The notes: generated by a model from the sequence alone, not told the origin. A stretch of DNA of 64,000 nt from Paenibacillus sp. FSL H7-0737 (GCF_000758545.1 NZ_CP009279.1:1302001-1366000), one strand, 5' to 3'; counted from the first letter of the stretch, positions 1-8,935 are shown. Numbers and translations: made by a program.

Positions 1-687
1 GCATGCAGAGGAACGCCAGAAGCGGGAACGGAACCGAAGGTGACCCCAGAACAGACGCAAATGCAGATGCCTGAGCAAACGCCAGAGCAGACACAAACTG
101 CACAACCAGCGGCTACTACGGAGCCACTACAGGAGACGGAGCCATCAAGCACGGATCAGCCACTGGATCAGGAGGGACTTCCGCCAACTGTAGAGGAAGC
201 TGCGACGACAGTCATAAGGTCTATTAAAAATAAGGATATGAAGCAATTGGCCGCATGGGTACATTCAGATAAAGGGTTACGTTTTTCTCCATACGCATAC
301 GTAGATACGAAGAATGATCTTGTATTCAGCAAGGATGAAGTGGAAGGATTAATGAATGACTCTACCAAAAGAGTCTGGCGAACATTTGCTGGATCGGGTG
401 ATTTAATTGAGCTGACATTCGCAGATTACTACATGCGGTTTGTCTACGATGCAGACTTCATTCAGACGGCCGAAATTGCTGTGAACAAGGGGCTTGGGCA
501 AGGTACAACGATCAATAACTTGAACGAAGTGTATCCCAAGGAGCAATATGATTTCGTTGAATATCATATTACTGGCATCGATCCTTCTGTCGAAGGGATG
601 GACTGGCGCAGCCTGCGTCTAGTTTTCGAGAAGATTGGAGAGGATCATGCACTAGTAGGCATTATTCACGATCAATGGACACCCTGA
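1..687 (+). CDS. Putative lipoprotein, 5' end outside the window
   Basis: The frame is open to the left edge, so the start and signal peptide are missing. The second visible codon is a cysteine after an alanine, which fits a lipobox Ala-Cys and suggests the visible part begins at the lipidated residue of a mature lipoprotein. A Gln/Glu/Pro/Thr-rich linker of about 50 residues follows, with a repeated PEQT motif, then a globular domain of about 165 residues ending in a VGIIHDQW motif. The GTG at position 40 lies inside the linker and is not a likely start. I do not recognise the globular family. The gene ends 59 bases before a hairpin terminator shared with the converging SLH gene. Confidence 0.7.
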   Translation, partial: ACRGTPEAGTEPKVTPEQTQMQMPEQTPEQTQTAQPAATTEPLQETEPSSTDQPLDQEGLPPTVEEAATTVIRSIKNKDMKQLAAWVHSDKGLRFSPYAYVDTKNDLVFSKDEVEGLMNDSTKRVWRTFAGSGDLIELTFADYYMRFVYDADFIQTAEIAVNKGLGQGTTINNLNEVYPKEQYDFVEYHITGIDPSVEGMDWRSLRLVFEKIGEDHALVGIIHDQWTP

Positions 688-745
688 GAAGTAAGAAATT
701 CTTATTAGTCCTTGGGTAGTTTAGAACATGGGGGAGAACCCAAAA

Positions 746-797
746 AACGAAGGTGCCTCAGTAGCCATTTTACGGCTTTTGGGGCACCTTCGTTTGA
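746..797. terminator. Bidirectional intrinsic terminator
   Basis: A perfect 12-bp inverted repeat (746-757 with 783-794, arms AACGAAGGTGCC/GGCACCTTCGTT) lies between two converging genes. An A-run precedes the left arm and T-rich sequence follows the right, so it can serve both strands. Confidence 0.8.
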
Positions 798-827
798 TTC
801 GTTCCATAAGAATCGAGTCCGGAGCTT

Positions 828-1790
828 TTATTGCGTAGCGCTAGATGTAGATCCGGATACCGATTTAGCGATCGCTTTATATCCCTCTGGCAGATAAGTG
901 ACAACAGATGCTTTTGAGATCACCTGTGCGTACATTTTTCCTGGGTCAGGAGCAGTCACATTAAAATAAATCACTGCGGTCTTGTCTTTGCCAAATTCGA
1001 TTCGCTCAATCACTAGTCCATATCCAGAATGCGGTAAGTTGTTAACGGTCAATGTAGCCTTGTTTACTCCTTCACCCGCTTTGGTTAGTGTAACCTCAGT
1101 CTCATAGGTTGGAGTAGTAGGGCTGCCATTAGACACAATTACGCGTTTGGCAAAAGCAGCTGCATCGTAGGTCATTGCGGCTGCTTCCGAACGGGTAATG
1201 GCATCATTTGGCCGGAAATTACCGTTCTTATCGAGTGTGGCGATATGTGTATTCAACAGGATCTGGAGACTATTTATAACCTCTGTAGAAAGTTTATCGC
1301 CATCCTTAATGTCTACATACATCAGTGTAACCGGGAAGTTACCTTTACTTTGCAGTGCTTGCGTTAATAAGTGAGCGAACTGAGCACGGGTGATGGTTCC
1401 GTTAGGATCTACTGTTCGATCAAGTGAAAGACCATTTTGCTTGGCAGTCAGGAAGGCTGAAGCATACCAGGATTTGTCATTCACCTTATCAAAATAATCA
1501 CTAGCTTTGGATGAGCTGTTACCCGCCTCTGGCTTCGGAGACAGATTCAGACCCCCAACGATGAACTGAATCCCTTGGGCAAAGCTTACTTTAGATTTAG
1601 GCGCGAACTTATCTTTGTCTACTCCATTTATAATCCCCTCTTTATGCAGGGAGTTAATTTTTGCTTCCGCAGGATCACCTTTCAAATCCGTAAAAGCAAA
1701 AGCGGATGCCCCAAATGACAGGCTTGCTGCTAGAATACCGCAGGCTATCGTCATTGTTTTGACATTACTTATGAATAATGATTTCTTCAT
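828..1790 (-). CDS. Secreted S-layer-homology (SLH) domain protein
   Basis: A 320-residue protein with a typical signal peptide (KK, then a hydrophobic stretch, AFA cleavage near residue 32). Three SLH-like segments follow: FTDLKGDPAEAKINSL with GIINGVDKDKFAPKSKVS, a second around WYASAF with DPNGTITRAQFAHLL, and a third ending FRPNDAITRSEAAAMTYD. SLH domains bind pyruvylated secondary cell-wall polymer, so the protein is likely attached to the wall surface. The last 100 or so residues form a beta-rich domain I do not recognise. A perfect GGAGGTGA Shine-Dalgarno precedes the ATG. It looks monocistronic. Confidence 0.8.
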   Translation of the reverse strand: MKKSLFISNVKTMTIACGILAASLSFGASAFAFTDLKGDPAEAKINSLHKEGIINGVDKDKFAPKSKVSFAQGIQFIVGGLNLSPKPEAGNSSSKASDYFDKVNDKSWYASAFLTAKQNGLSLDRTVDPNGTITRAQFAHLLTQALQSKGNFPVTLMYVDIKDGDKLSTEVINSLQILLNTHIATLDKNGNFRPNDAITRSEAAAMTYDAAAFAKRVIVSNGSPTTPTYETEVTLTKAGEGVNKATLTVNNLPHSGYGLVIERIEFGKDKTAVIYFNVTAPDPGKMYAQVISKASVVTYLPEGYKAIAKSVSGSTSSATQ

Positions 1791-1876
1791 TATGCGTCAC
1801 CTCCATACTCTTAGATGGTAGATTAGACCAAAATGTTGCAGGTAATTTAAAATATTATAAAGATTCAAGTAAAACG

Positions 1877-2668
1877 TTATCCGCGAAGGAGTGACTCGGC
1901 ACCATCTACATAGATCTCAGTTCCTGTGACATGGAAAGACTCATCCGAGGCGAGAAATAATACTAGATTGGCTACTTGTTCAGGTTTACCGGGCGCATCT
2001 TCCAGAGGATGATTGCCTTTCGGAAATTCTACAGGAATCTTCACTTCTTGAAGATCATCGCTCTTATCCGTATTATCTCCAATTTGAGTGTCGATTGATC
2101 CAGGACAGACCGCATTTACGCGGATACCGTATTGCGCCAGCTCTAACGCAGCCATTTTCATAAAAGCGACTTGTCCAGCCTTGGAAGAGGAGTACGCAGC
2201 AGCGCCGATGTTCGAGAACACTCGATTTCCGTTAATAGAGCTAGTGATAATGATGCTGCCGCCATTTTCTTTCATATGGGGGATAGCATATTTTACTGTG
2301 GCAAAGGTACTGCGTAGGTTGGTATCTAGCGTCTGGTCCCAATCTTCGATTTCTAGTGTTTCGATTGGAGCCCATGTACCATTAATGCCAGCATTCGCAA
2401 AAATAATATCAATCTTCCGAGCCTCATCCGCAACCTTACGAATACTTTCTTCGACAAGACCTGGATTGGAAACATCGCATTCGATAACTGTAGCTGTTCC
2501 TCCAATGGATTCAATTTCACGTTTAGTTTCATAGGATTCCTCAGGGGTGCGATCAAGCATATATACCTTAGCTCCGTGCTGAGCAAACCTTATGGCTGTA
2601 GCTTTTCCAATACCGGACCCTGCGCCTGTGACTACTGCAACTTTATTTTGCAAACGTTGATCTAACAT
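1877..2668 (-). CDS. SDR-family oxidoreductase
   Basis: A 263-residue classical short-chain dehydrogenase/reductase. The cofactor-binding TGAGSGIG motif is at residues 14-21, an NAG motif follows, and the catalytic YSSSK puts Tyr at about 159 and Lys at about 163, with a Ser of the SSI motif upstream. The length is normal for the family. A strong AAGGAGG Shine-Dalgarno supports the ATG. The substrate cannot be told; an acidic residue in LDRTPEE after the second strand suggests NAD rather than NADP, which is inference. It is divergent from the ribosomal-protection gene. Confidence 0.88.
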   Translation of the reverse strand: MLDQRLQNKVAVVTGAGSGIGKATAIRFAQHGAKVYMLDRTPEESYETKREIESIGGTATVIECDVSNPGLVEESIRKVADEARKIDIIFANAGINGTWAPIETLEIEDWDQTLDTNLRSTFATVKYAIPHMKENGGSIIITSSINGNRVFSNIGAAAYSSSKAGQVAFMKMAALELAQYGIRVNAVCPGSIDTQIGDNTDKSDDLQEVKIPVEFPKGNHPLEDAPGKPEQVANLVLFLASDESFHVTGTEIYVDGAESLLRG

Positions 2669-2779
2669 GATGAATTTCCTCCTTGGCGTTAGACTTCTTA
2701 CTTAGTAATTACATACCCGGCATAGCTGAATTTAACCAATTTAGTAGGAGGGTGGAACAACAAGGAGGGATGTATTACT

Positions 2780-2830
2780 ATGAGACATAAGGATGTGTAC
2801 AATATAAATTTAGATCAATCTAGCTCATGA
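2780..2830 (+). CDS. Candidate 16-residue leader peptide upstream of the ribosomal-protection GTPase
   Basis: A short frame encoding MRHKDVYNINLDQSSS has a near-perfect AAGGAGGGA Shine-Dalgarno at 2762-2770, much stronger than the TAGGGGT before the downstream gene. It ends 14 bases before the ATG at 2845. Ribosomal-protection tetracycline resistance genes such as tet(M) are known to have an upstream leader peptide that takes part in attenuation. The role here is inferred from position and the strong ribosome binding site. No clear hairpin with a T-run was found between the two frames. Confidence 0.5.
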   Translation: MRHKDVYNINLDQSSS

Positions 2831-2844
2831 TAGGGGTACTATAG

Positions 2845-4824
2845 ATGATTCAGCAGCAGGGAGCAGAACGGATTAATGTGGGGATATTTGCCCATGTGGA
2901 TGCCGGCAAGACAACAACAACAGAGCATATTTTGTATGAAAGCGGTCGCATTCGAGCGCTCGGCAGCGTAGACAGTGGGACAGCATTGACGGATTCTATG
3001 GATGTAGAGCGGCAACGAGGAATATCCATTCGGGCGGCATTAGCTTCTTTTGAATGGAAGGGTGTGCAGATCAACCTCGTTGATACACCAGGACACGTCG
3101 ATTTTCTGTCAGAGGTTGAACGGTCTTTGCGAGTGATGGATTGTGCGGTGCTAATTTTGTCGGCGGTAGAGGGTGTGCAGGCTCAAAGTGAGATGATCTG
3201 GAACGCGCTGAGGAAGCTGGGAATACCGACGCTTATTTTTATGAACAAAATGGATCGTGTAGGTGCAGACCCTGAGGCTGTGCTGGCGCAAGCGAGAAAT
3301 TATTTGTCTAGTGATATCATTCCTGTACAGCAACCCACCGGGAAAGAGCAGGAGTACATAGGCGCAATAGATTTGTGGGGGAGCGATGCCGATCCTGCTG
3401 CACAGACTGAATTGTTGGAGGCATTGGCTGAGCGGGATGAAGATCTGCTAGAGACGTATATGTCAGGTAGTTCGATTGATCTTGCAGCTTGGAAAAAATA
3501 TATGAAGACAGCTTCCGCTTCAGGACGCTTCTTCCCAATGGTTTATGGTGTTGCCGCCAAGGGTCTTGGCATTACTGCATTGCTGGACGCGATGGTTGAG
3601 TATTTTCCGCGAGCTGGTGGCAATGTTGAGGGGCCGGTGTCCGGCATTGTCTACAATATTCAGCGTGATAAAAGCATGGGGCGAATGGCGTTTGTCCGCC
3701 TTTATGAAGGAACGATCCGTAACCGCGATACGGTAATGAACTACACGCAGAATATTCAGGGAAAAGTGACCCAGATCCGCAAGGTCGAGGGTGGTCGTAC
3801 TGAGGATGTCGGATCGCTTGAAGCGGGGGATATCGCTGTAATCTATGGTCTTTCAGGGGTACGGATCGGAGATGTACTCGGCCATCCGGAGGCGATTCCG
3901 GAGGAAGCGAAGCTGGCTGTACCGCTGCTAACGGTGCGCGTATTCTGGGGAACCGATATGGATGACCATAAGGTTATCGGAGCATTGCAGGAGCTGGCGG
4001 ATGAAGATCCGCTCTTGGATGCGCAGTGGCTGCAGGATGAGCGAGAGCTGCATATCAAAGTAATGGGACCTATTCAGCTGGAGATTCTGAATAGTGTTCT
4101 GGAGGAGCGGTATGCGCTGAAGGTTACCTTCGGTCAGCCTTCTGTTATCTATAAAGAAACGCCAGCCTCTGCTGGGGAAGGCTTTATCGCTTATACGATG
4201 CCGAAGCCGTGCTGGGCGATTCTGCGGTTTCAGATTGAGCCCGGACCTCCTGGCAGTGGTTTAGTTTATGATTCGGTAGTGCGGAGTTCCGATCTGCTGC
4301 CGCAATATCAGAGCGAGACCGCACGCCGTGTACCAGAAGCCTTGCAACAGGGCTTGTACGGCTGGGAGGTTACCGATCTTAAAGTGACCTTAATCGAGGG
4401 ACAGCATCATGTATGGCATACCCATCCGCTGGATTTTGCCGTAGCGACTCCTATGGGGATTATGGATGGACTCGCGCGGGTAGGCACTAAACTACTGGAG
4501 CCGATTCTTCAGGTTCGCATCGTTGTCCCTGAGGAGAATGGCGGCCGAGTGATGAACGACCTGGTTCAGATGCGCGGCACCTTCGAGCCACCTGTGCTGC
4601 AAGGTGAGCGGATGATCATCGAAGGCCGTCTGCCACTGGCAACGTCGCTTGATTATCCTGTTACTTTAAGCTCCTATACGAAGGGGCGTAGCACGTTCAC
4701 TTCTTTTTTTGCCGGCTATGAAGAATGTCCTCCAGACGTATCCGCTGAGCGCACCCGCCGGGGCGTGAATCCATTAGATCAGGCGAAATATATATTAAGC
4801 GTGCGAAAGGCGCTGCAGGGGTGA
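2845..4824 (+). CDS. Ribosomal-protection-type translational GTPase, Tet(M)/EF-G superfamily
   Basis: A 659-residue protein of EF-G architecture. G1 is AHVDAGKTT (residues 16-24), G2 is RGISI, G3 is DTPGH (80-84) and G4 is NKMD (134-137). Domain 2, the EF-G III/IV domains and the C-terminal fold follow. The length and the ELGSVD-like, ERQRGI and VEGVQAQ motifs are those of the Tet(M/O/W) branch rather than housekeeping EF-G. Such proteins dislodge tetracycline from the ribosome using GTP; chromosomal Bacillales copies often have no proven resistance phenotype. The ATG has a moderate TAGGGGT ribosome site. The GNAT gene follows after six bases, so the two are probably cotranscribed. Alternative: a ribosome-rescue factor unrelated to resistance. 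Confidence 0.85.
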   Translation: MIQQQGAERINVGIFAHVDAGKTTTTEHILYESGRIRALGSVDSGTALTDSMDVERQRGISIRAALASFEWKGVQINLVDTPGHVDFLSEVERSLRVMDCAVLILSAVEGVQAQSEMIWNALRKLGIPTLIFMNKMDRVGADPEAVLAQARNYLSSDIIPVQQPTGKEQEYIGAIDLWGSDADPAAQTELLEALAERDEDLLETYMSGSSIDLAAWKKYMKTASASGRFFPMVYGVAAKGLGITALLDAMVEYFPRAGGNVEGPVSGIVYNIQRDKSMGRMAFVRLYEGTIRNRDTVMNYTQNIQGKVTQIRKVEGGRTEDVGSLEAGDIAVIYGLSGVRIGDVLGHPEAIPEEAKLAVPLLTVRVFWGTDMDDHKVIGALQELADEDPLLDAQWLQDERELHIKVMGPIQLEILNSVLEERYALKVTFGQPSVIYKETPASAGEGFIAYTMPKPCWAILRFQIEPGPPGSGLVYDSVVRSSDLLPQYQSETARRVPEALQQGLYGWEVTDLKVTLIEGQHHVWHTHPLDFAVATPMGIMDGLARVGTKLLEPILQVRIVVPEENGGRVMNDLVQMRGTFEPPVLQGERMIIEGRLPLATSLDYPVTLSSYTKGRSTFTSFFAGYEECPPDVSAERTRRGVNPLDQAKYILSVRKALQG

Positions 4825-4830
4825 GATAAA

Positions 4831-5352
4831 ATGAAGATCAGAGAAGCAACAGCTAGTGATATAGACGGGATCGCTTTCGTCCACGCTACGAGTTGGAAAA
4901 CCACGTATAAAGGACTAATATCAGACGAGTTTCTTGATAATTTCACAGTAGAAGCTAGAAGGAAGCGCTGGATTCAGAATTTTGAAAATCCCAATAAAGA
5001 CGAGGTAATGTATGTTGCTGAAGATGAGGCTGGGATGATCATTGGCTTTGCAAATGGAGGGGCGCGAAGAGAGCCGGATCTCTACGATGCGGAGCTTTAC
5101 GCACTTTATTTGCTTAAGGAACACCAAGGAAAAGGTCTAGGGAAGCAGCTCATAAGAAGTGTAGCACAGAATTTATTGAAGAAAAATTATAGTTCGTTCA
5201 TGACTTGGGTGCTGGTGGGCAATCCGGCGATTCATTTCTACCACAGCGTTGGGGGAGAGTCTATCTCAAGTATAGAAGTTAAGATAGGGAATGAATTATT
5301 AGAAGAAATAAAAATAGGATGGCAAGACATTAGAGGCATAGGGATTGATTAA
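4831..5352 (+). CDS. GNAT-family N-acetyltransferase
   Basis: A 173-residue protein starting KIREATASDIDGIAFVH, the usual N-terminal strand-helix of RimI-like GNAT enzymes. The acetyl-CoA-binding motif A is visible as HQGKGLGKQLI (Q/RxxGxG/A form), followed by a HFYHSVGG segment typical of motif B. It would transfer an acetyl group from acetyl-CoA to an unknown amine. It sits six bases after the ribosomal-protection gene in the same direction and before a bidirectional terminator, so they probably form a two-gene unit. Antibiotic acetylation is possible from this pairing but is not shown by the sequence. Confidence 0.85.
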   Translation: MKIREATASDIDGIAFVHATSWKTTYKGLISDEFLDNFTVEARRKRWIQNFENPNKDEVMYVAEDEAGMIIGFANGGARREPDLYDAELYALYLLKEHQGKGLGKQLIRSVAQNLLKKNYSSFMTWVLVGNPAIHFYHSVGGESISSIEVKIGNELLEEIKIGWQDIRGIGID

Positions 5353-5371
5353 TGACTTTTCACGCAAAAAA

Positions 5372-5412
5372 AGACTCATAAGGGATACAAAACGCATACC
5401 CCTTATGAGTCT
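5372..5412. terminator. Bidirectional intrinsic terminator
   Basis: A perfect 13-bp inverted repeat (5372-5384 and 5400-5412, AGACTCATAAGGG and its complement) lies between the converging GNAT and anti-sigma genes. A run of seven A residues at 5366-5372 gives the U-run for the minus strand. Confidence 0.8.
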
Positions 5413-5421
5413 CATAATGAT

Positions 5422-6300
5422 TTATTTAATGTACGTACGGCTGACCAGAACATCTGCAATTACATCTGTTGGAATGATGAATTCTCTAACGCCCATGTAG
5501 CCAGGAGCCACATCATATTTGTTAAAGGAAATAACCAGCTGGTACTTATCGTTGATATAGAAATCTTGATCTTTAGCTATATTTTCAAATTGATAAAAAA
5601 GGTCTTCATTGGGTTCATCTGTTGAAATCCAGTAGAACATATCTTTATCTGCTTTCATTTGGGAGCGCATCTGTTCTTTAATATTTTCACTTATGATACT
5701 GATATATCGATCATCCTTAAATAACATAGGCAGACTTAGCAGGATTTGATTCTTCTTGTCTATCGTATCGTGCTGCATTGTTGTTGACGATGAACCTACG
5801 GTATTTACCACGTATCTGCTAATAGCAAATAGCTCAGCATTGTCCGTTTTAACCTCAAAACCTGTGTCGACCCCTAAATGCCCCTCTCCGGATTGCTTTA
5901 AAGACTCCATCTCTGCTTGAAACTCATCATATAGTTTTTTGTTTTCTTCGAGATATTTTTCATTCAGAGTCGATTCCAGCTCTTTATTCTCTAGGTTAGT
6001 AATGATGGGGACCTTTATGTCTGCATTATAGGTCTGCTCATCCACTTTGTATTCTCTAAAAGTTAGCACTTTAACAATACTGTCTACACCAGGTATAGCG
6101 GAGAAGGCATTGGCAATGTTAACATTGACATTAATCCCAATCACGAAAAATAGGGCTGCCGCACAAACTCCAGATATCCACTGGTAACGTATTCTTCTTA
6201 TTTTCCTTTTCTTTAATGCTTTACTTACAACGAAATCTAATTCCTCAGGAATAGGGAGTTTGTTATAATCTTCTATAATTTTTTTGATTTGGTTATCCAT
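5422..6300 (-). CDS. rsiV: RsiV-like transmembrane anti-sigma factor (DUF3298/DUF4163 ectodomain)
   Basis: A 292-residue protein, close to the roughly 285 residues of Bacillus subtilis RsiV. Residues 1-40 are a basic cytoplasmic segment that would hold the sigma factor, and 41-62 are one membrane helix. Then comes an ANAFSA site that could be cut by signal peptidase and an extracellular domain ending in the DUF3298-type motif FNKYDVAPGYMGVREF. In B. subtilis RsiV binds lysozyme, is cleaved and releases SigV. The gene starts one base after the stop of the sigma-factor gene, with its ribosome site inside that gene, so expression is probably coupled. The lysozyme-sensor role is inferred from family and neighbours. 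Confidence 0.85.
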   Translation of the reverse strand: MDNQIKKIIEDYNKLPIPEELDFVVSKALKKRKIRRIRYQWISGVCAAALFFVIGINVNVNIANAFSAIPGVDSIVKVLTFREYKVDEQTYNADIKVPIITNLENKELESTLNEKYLEENKKLYDEFQAEMESLKQSGEGHLGVDTGFEVKTDNAELFAISRYVVNTVGSSSTTMQHDTIDKKNQILLSLPMLFKDDRYISIISENIKEQMRSQMKADKDMFYWISTDEPNEDLFYQFENIAKDQDFYINDKYQLVISFNKYDVAPGYMGVREFIIPTDVIADVLVSRTYIK

Positions 6301-6301
6301 T

Positions 6302-6808
6302 CTAATTGATCTCCTTTGAGGATTCTTCCTGCATGTTGACTCTTAATAACTGGAGTGCTTGATATAGTCTAGTCTTTACTGTATTGACGTTTTCATTTAA
6401 TACTTCCGCAACTTCCTCGATCTTTAAATCTTCGATATATCTAAGGACGATGACATTTCGATACTTAAGGGGTAGATCATCCAGCGATCTTTCTAAATCA
6501 ATATCTGGATACACGTCTACCGCACCAGGGATAAAAAAGTCGAGTGCTTCATCATCTACTGGTTGAACTCTTTTATGTTTCCTCAGAAAATCCAGAGAGG
6601 TAGTTACTACGATTCTAAACAACCAACTCTTTACGGATTCTGGGTTCTTTAGCAACCCTATAGAGGAGAGAGCTTTATAAATCGAATCCTGAACAACATC
6701 TAATGCATCCTCTTTGTTCTTCACATAGCTGTAAGCTAGACGGTATATGTTCTCCTTGTTATCTGTAATACAAAGAGTGAGTAATTTCTCTTTATTCCTC
6801 TTAAGCAT
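6302..6808 (-). CDS. sigV: SigV-like ECF RNA polymerase sigma factor
   Basis: A 168-residue sigma factor. Region 2 includes YRLAYSYVKNKEDALDVVQDSIYKAL and the SWLFRIV strand; region 4 includes LPLKYRNVIVLRYIEDLKIEEVAEVL and the recognition helix VNTVKTRLYQAL. The length is that of ECF group sigma factors. Immediate coupling to an RsiV-like anti-sigma and the oatA-like gene upstream (58-base gap) identify it as SigV-like; in B. subtilis sigV, rsiV and oatA form one operon, but in the order sigV-rsiV-oatA. Here oatA comes first. No ECF-type promoter was seen in the 58-base gap, so it is probably transcribed from the promoter before oatA. Confidence 0.85.
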   Translation of the reverse strand: MLKRNKEKLLTLCITDNKENIYRLAYSYVKNKEDALDVVQDSIYKALSSIGLLKNPESVKSWLFRIVVTTSLDFLRKHKRVQPVDDEALDFFIPGAVDVYPDIDLERSLDDLPLKYRNVIVLRYIEDLKIEEVAEVLNENVNTVKTRLYQALQLLRVNMQEESSKEIN

Positions 6809-6866
6809 ATTCGTAAAACCCTTCTCTTTTTATATTGCGTAGCTTTAGTTTGTTAGATTACTATTC

Positions 6867-8747
6867 TCATTGATTCTCCTTTTGTATGGCTTTAGCTACA
6901 AGTGCTGCATAGGATTTGGCACCTTCTCGTTTTAGATGAACGCCATCCTCATAGAAGTAAGAATCCTTTCCTTCGCTTGAGGAATGCCAGTCTACAACCA
7001 TAGCATTGGGGAATTCTAAAGCCACTTTCTTAAGCAAGGTATTCACAGTATTTTGCCATTTTTTCGGTACACGTGTGTTTACCAGTACGACTTGCTGAAC
7101 ATCTTCAAGTGAAATAAGTAATTTCCGCAATTGATTGGAGTTAAAAGCTCCGTTCGTACCTAGATTAATGATCACTCGAGTGCCAAGTTTCCCCTTCGTC
7201 CTAAGTTTATCGACCACTTCTTGTGCCTGTGACATCTGCCTGCCTACCTTACCATCGATAACAATGCCTGGCAGAAGTTCTTGTAGATAAGGAGCAGCAT
7301 CGAGGATTACGGAATCACCTATCGCAGTAACACCTTTACCTGCTTCTTCTACCTGAGGCTGAGGTTCTGGCTTCTTCGGTGGATCTACTGGTACTGGTAC
7401 AGGCACAGGCACAGGTGTTGGTATATTTTGAGGGGGCACTAGTGTGACATTATGTTCATTCTTATCGGGATTAGTAATAGTGCCTGTATTCGGATCTGCG
7501 GATATCTTAGTATCCAAGTTGCTACTGCAGGATATGGACAATATGATTAACGGGACTGCAATAAAGATGAATAAGGGTCGAATCTTGAATTGCAGACGCC
7601 TGCTTAATTTCGTACACCATCTTCCTAATAAACCTTGACGAATAGGTTCTTCGATATATTTCCACGATAGTGAGGCTAATAGGAGGCTAACTCCCAGCTG
7701 AAAAAGAACACGGAAACCATCGAACCCACCTGTATTTACTGTAGGATTAGTTAGAATGATGACTGGATAATGCCATATGTAAATACTATAGGAACGTACG
7801 CCAATCCAACGCAAGGGCTTGCAACCCATGATTTTAGCTAGTCGGCACGCAGGATGTGCGAGTACAGCTATTACAATTGCGGAAAGGATCGACACGAGAA
7901 CCAAGCCGCCATAATAAAGAAATTGTCCGTACTCATTCGTCCGCCAAATCATAAGAATGAGGGTGATTAATCCGATTGCACCACTGAAGTCAAGGATATA
8001 GCGAGATCTGCGTGAAATCTTATCGGTCAAATTTTGACTCGGCCATGCTAGAGCGAGAGCGGCTCCAATCAGTAGAGCAAAAGCTCGAGTATCAGTACCA
8101 TAATAGACTCGGCTTGGGTCAACTCCAGGTTGATAGATTAGCGCCATAGCAAGTGCCGAGAGGAATGCCCCTGTTAGACACATCACAATGAGTTTACCTC
8201 GTTGAGGTGCAAGGCGTAACCCTACAATAATAACCAATGGCCAAATGAAGTAGAACTGTTCCTCAATAGCGAGCGACCACAAATGACCTATAGGAGAAGG
8301 AGGTCCAAAGCTCTCGAAATAAGATACATCGTGAAAAATAAGCCACCAGTTATTGAAGTATAACGTTGAAGATATAAAGTCCCCTTGTAATGCTGCTAAT
8401 CGTGAACGATCGAACACCAGAAGCCACATAGCAGTGACAAAAAGCATGACAAACATAGCAGGCAATAGCCGTCGCGCTCGTCTGATCCAGAAATCTTTAA
8501 GGTCGAACCGTCGGTCTTGCTTCCACCTTTGGATGATTTGATCCGTGATCAGATATCCAGACAGAACGAAGAATATTCCGACCCCTATAAGTCCTCCTGG
8601 AGCCCAATTGAGGTCGAGATGATACGCGATAACTGCGATCACAGAGAGTGCGCGAAGTCCATCTATTCCCGGCATATAACGCCTTCTAGTCGTGGAATTG
8701 TCAGGTTCTAAAGAGTTAGTCGGTGGTGTAACCTTGATTTCTTTCAT
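6867..8747 (-). CDS. oatA: OatA-like peptidoglycan O-acetyltransferase (acyltransferase 3 plus SGNH)
   Basis: A 626-residue two-part enzyme. Residues 25-370 are a multi-helix acyltransferase-3 membrane domain, opening with MPGIDGLRALSVIAVIAYHL and holding SIEEQFYFIWPL. A further helix at about 395-415 leads to a Pro-Val repeat linker coded by a small tandem repeat near 7385-7425. The extracellular SGNH esterase-like domain carries GDSV (about 476-479), NLGTNGAF (about 523-530) and a C-terminal DGVHL (about 602-606), giving Ser, Asn and Asp/His catalytic positions. The family acetylates muramic acid O-6 and gives lysozyme resistance. It lies directly upstream of the SigV-like genes and has its own ECF-type promoter. 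Confidence 0.85.
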   Translation of the reverse strand: MKEIKVTPPTNSLEPDNSTTRRRYMPGIDGLRALSVIAVIAYHLDLNWAPGGLIGVGIFFVLSGYLITDQIIQRWKQDRRFDLKDFWIRRARRLLPAMFVMLFVTAMWLLVFDRSRLAALQGDFISSTLYFNNWWLIFHDVSYFESFGPPSPIGHLWSLAIEEQFYFIWPLVIIVGLRLAPQRGKLIVMCLTGAFLSALAMALIYQPGVDPSRVYYGTDTRAFALLIGAALALAWPSQNLTDKISRRSRYILDFSGAIGLITLILMIWRTNEYGQFLYYGGLVLVSILSAIVIAVLAHPACRLAKIMGCKPLRWIGVRSYSIYIWHYPVIILTNPTVNTGGFDGFRVLFQLGVSLLLASLSWKYIEEPIRQGLLGRWCTKLSRRLQFKIRPLFIFIAVPLIILSISCSSNLDTKISADPNTGTITNPDKNEHNVTLVPPQNIPTPVPVPVPVPVDPPKKPEPQPQVEEAGKGVTAIGDSVILDAAPYLQELLPGIVIDGKVGRQMSQAQEVVDKLRTKGKLGTRVIINLGTNGAFNSNQLRKLLISLEDVQQVVLVNTRVPKKWQNTVNTLLKKVALEFPNAMVVDWHSSSEGKDSYFYEDGVHLKREGAKSYAALVAKAIQKENQ

Positions 8748-8783
8748 GGTAGTTCATTCCTTCGTCATCAGTTGTCTTATGTC

Positions 8784-8814
8784 AGCAAGACGTATGACTA
8801 ACTTAAAAAAGTTC
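8784..8814 (-). promoter_or_regulatory. Putative ECF (SigV-type) promoter of the oatA-sigV-rsiV unit
   Basis: On the minus strand AACTTTT (AAC at 8813-8811) is followed after 18 bases by CGTCTTGCT (8792-8784). The same two blocks at exactly the same spacing occur upstream of the secreted DUF3298 gene (10075-10104). An AAC -35 core and a CGTC -10 core are the known form for B. subtilis ECF sigma factors, although their usual spacing is slightly shorter. Confidence 0.6.
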
Positions 8815-8885
8815 TTAGCTTCTCTTGGTAAATAAAGGAGTGACCATGAATGGATCAGAAATCGGTACACAAGTGCCTATGAATT

Positions 8886-8924
8886 TAAAAAGGCATTCTA
8901 GAACAAAAAATCATTCTGGAATGC
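8886..8924 (-). terminator. Intrinsic terminator of the DUF3298/stalk-domain gene
   Basis: A 12-bp stem (8892-8903 with 8913-8924, one mismatch) with an A-rich flank at 8886-8891 that gives a U-run on the minus strand. It separates the secreted-protein gene from oatA and so supports a separate promoter for oatA. Confidence 0.75.
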
Positions 8925-8935
8925 CATTAGCCTAA

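Noticed and set aside
712-897. A 61-codon plus-strand frame
   Set aside because: It runs through a bidirectional terminator and the 3' end of the SLH gene on the other strand, with no ribosome site; it is a shadow.
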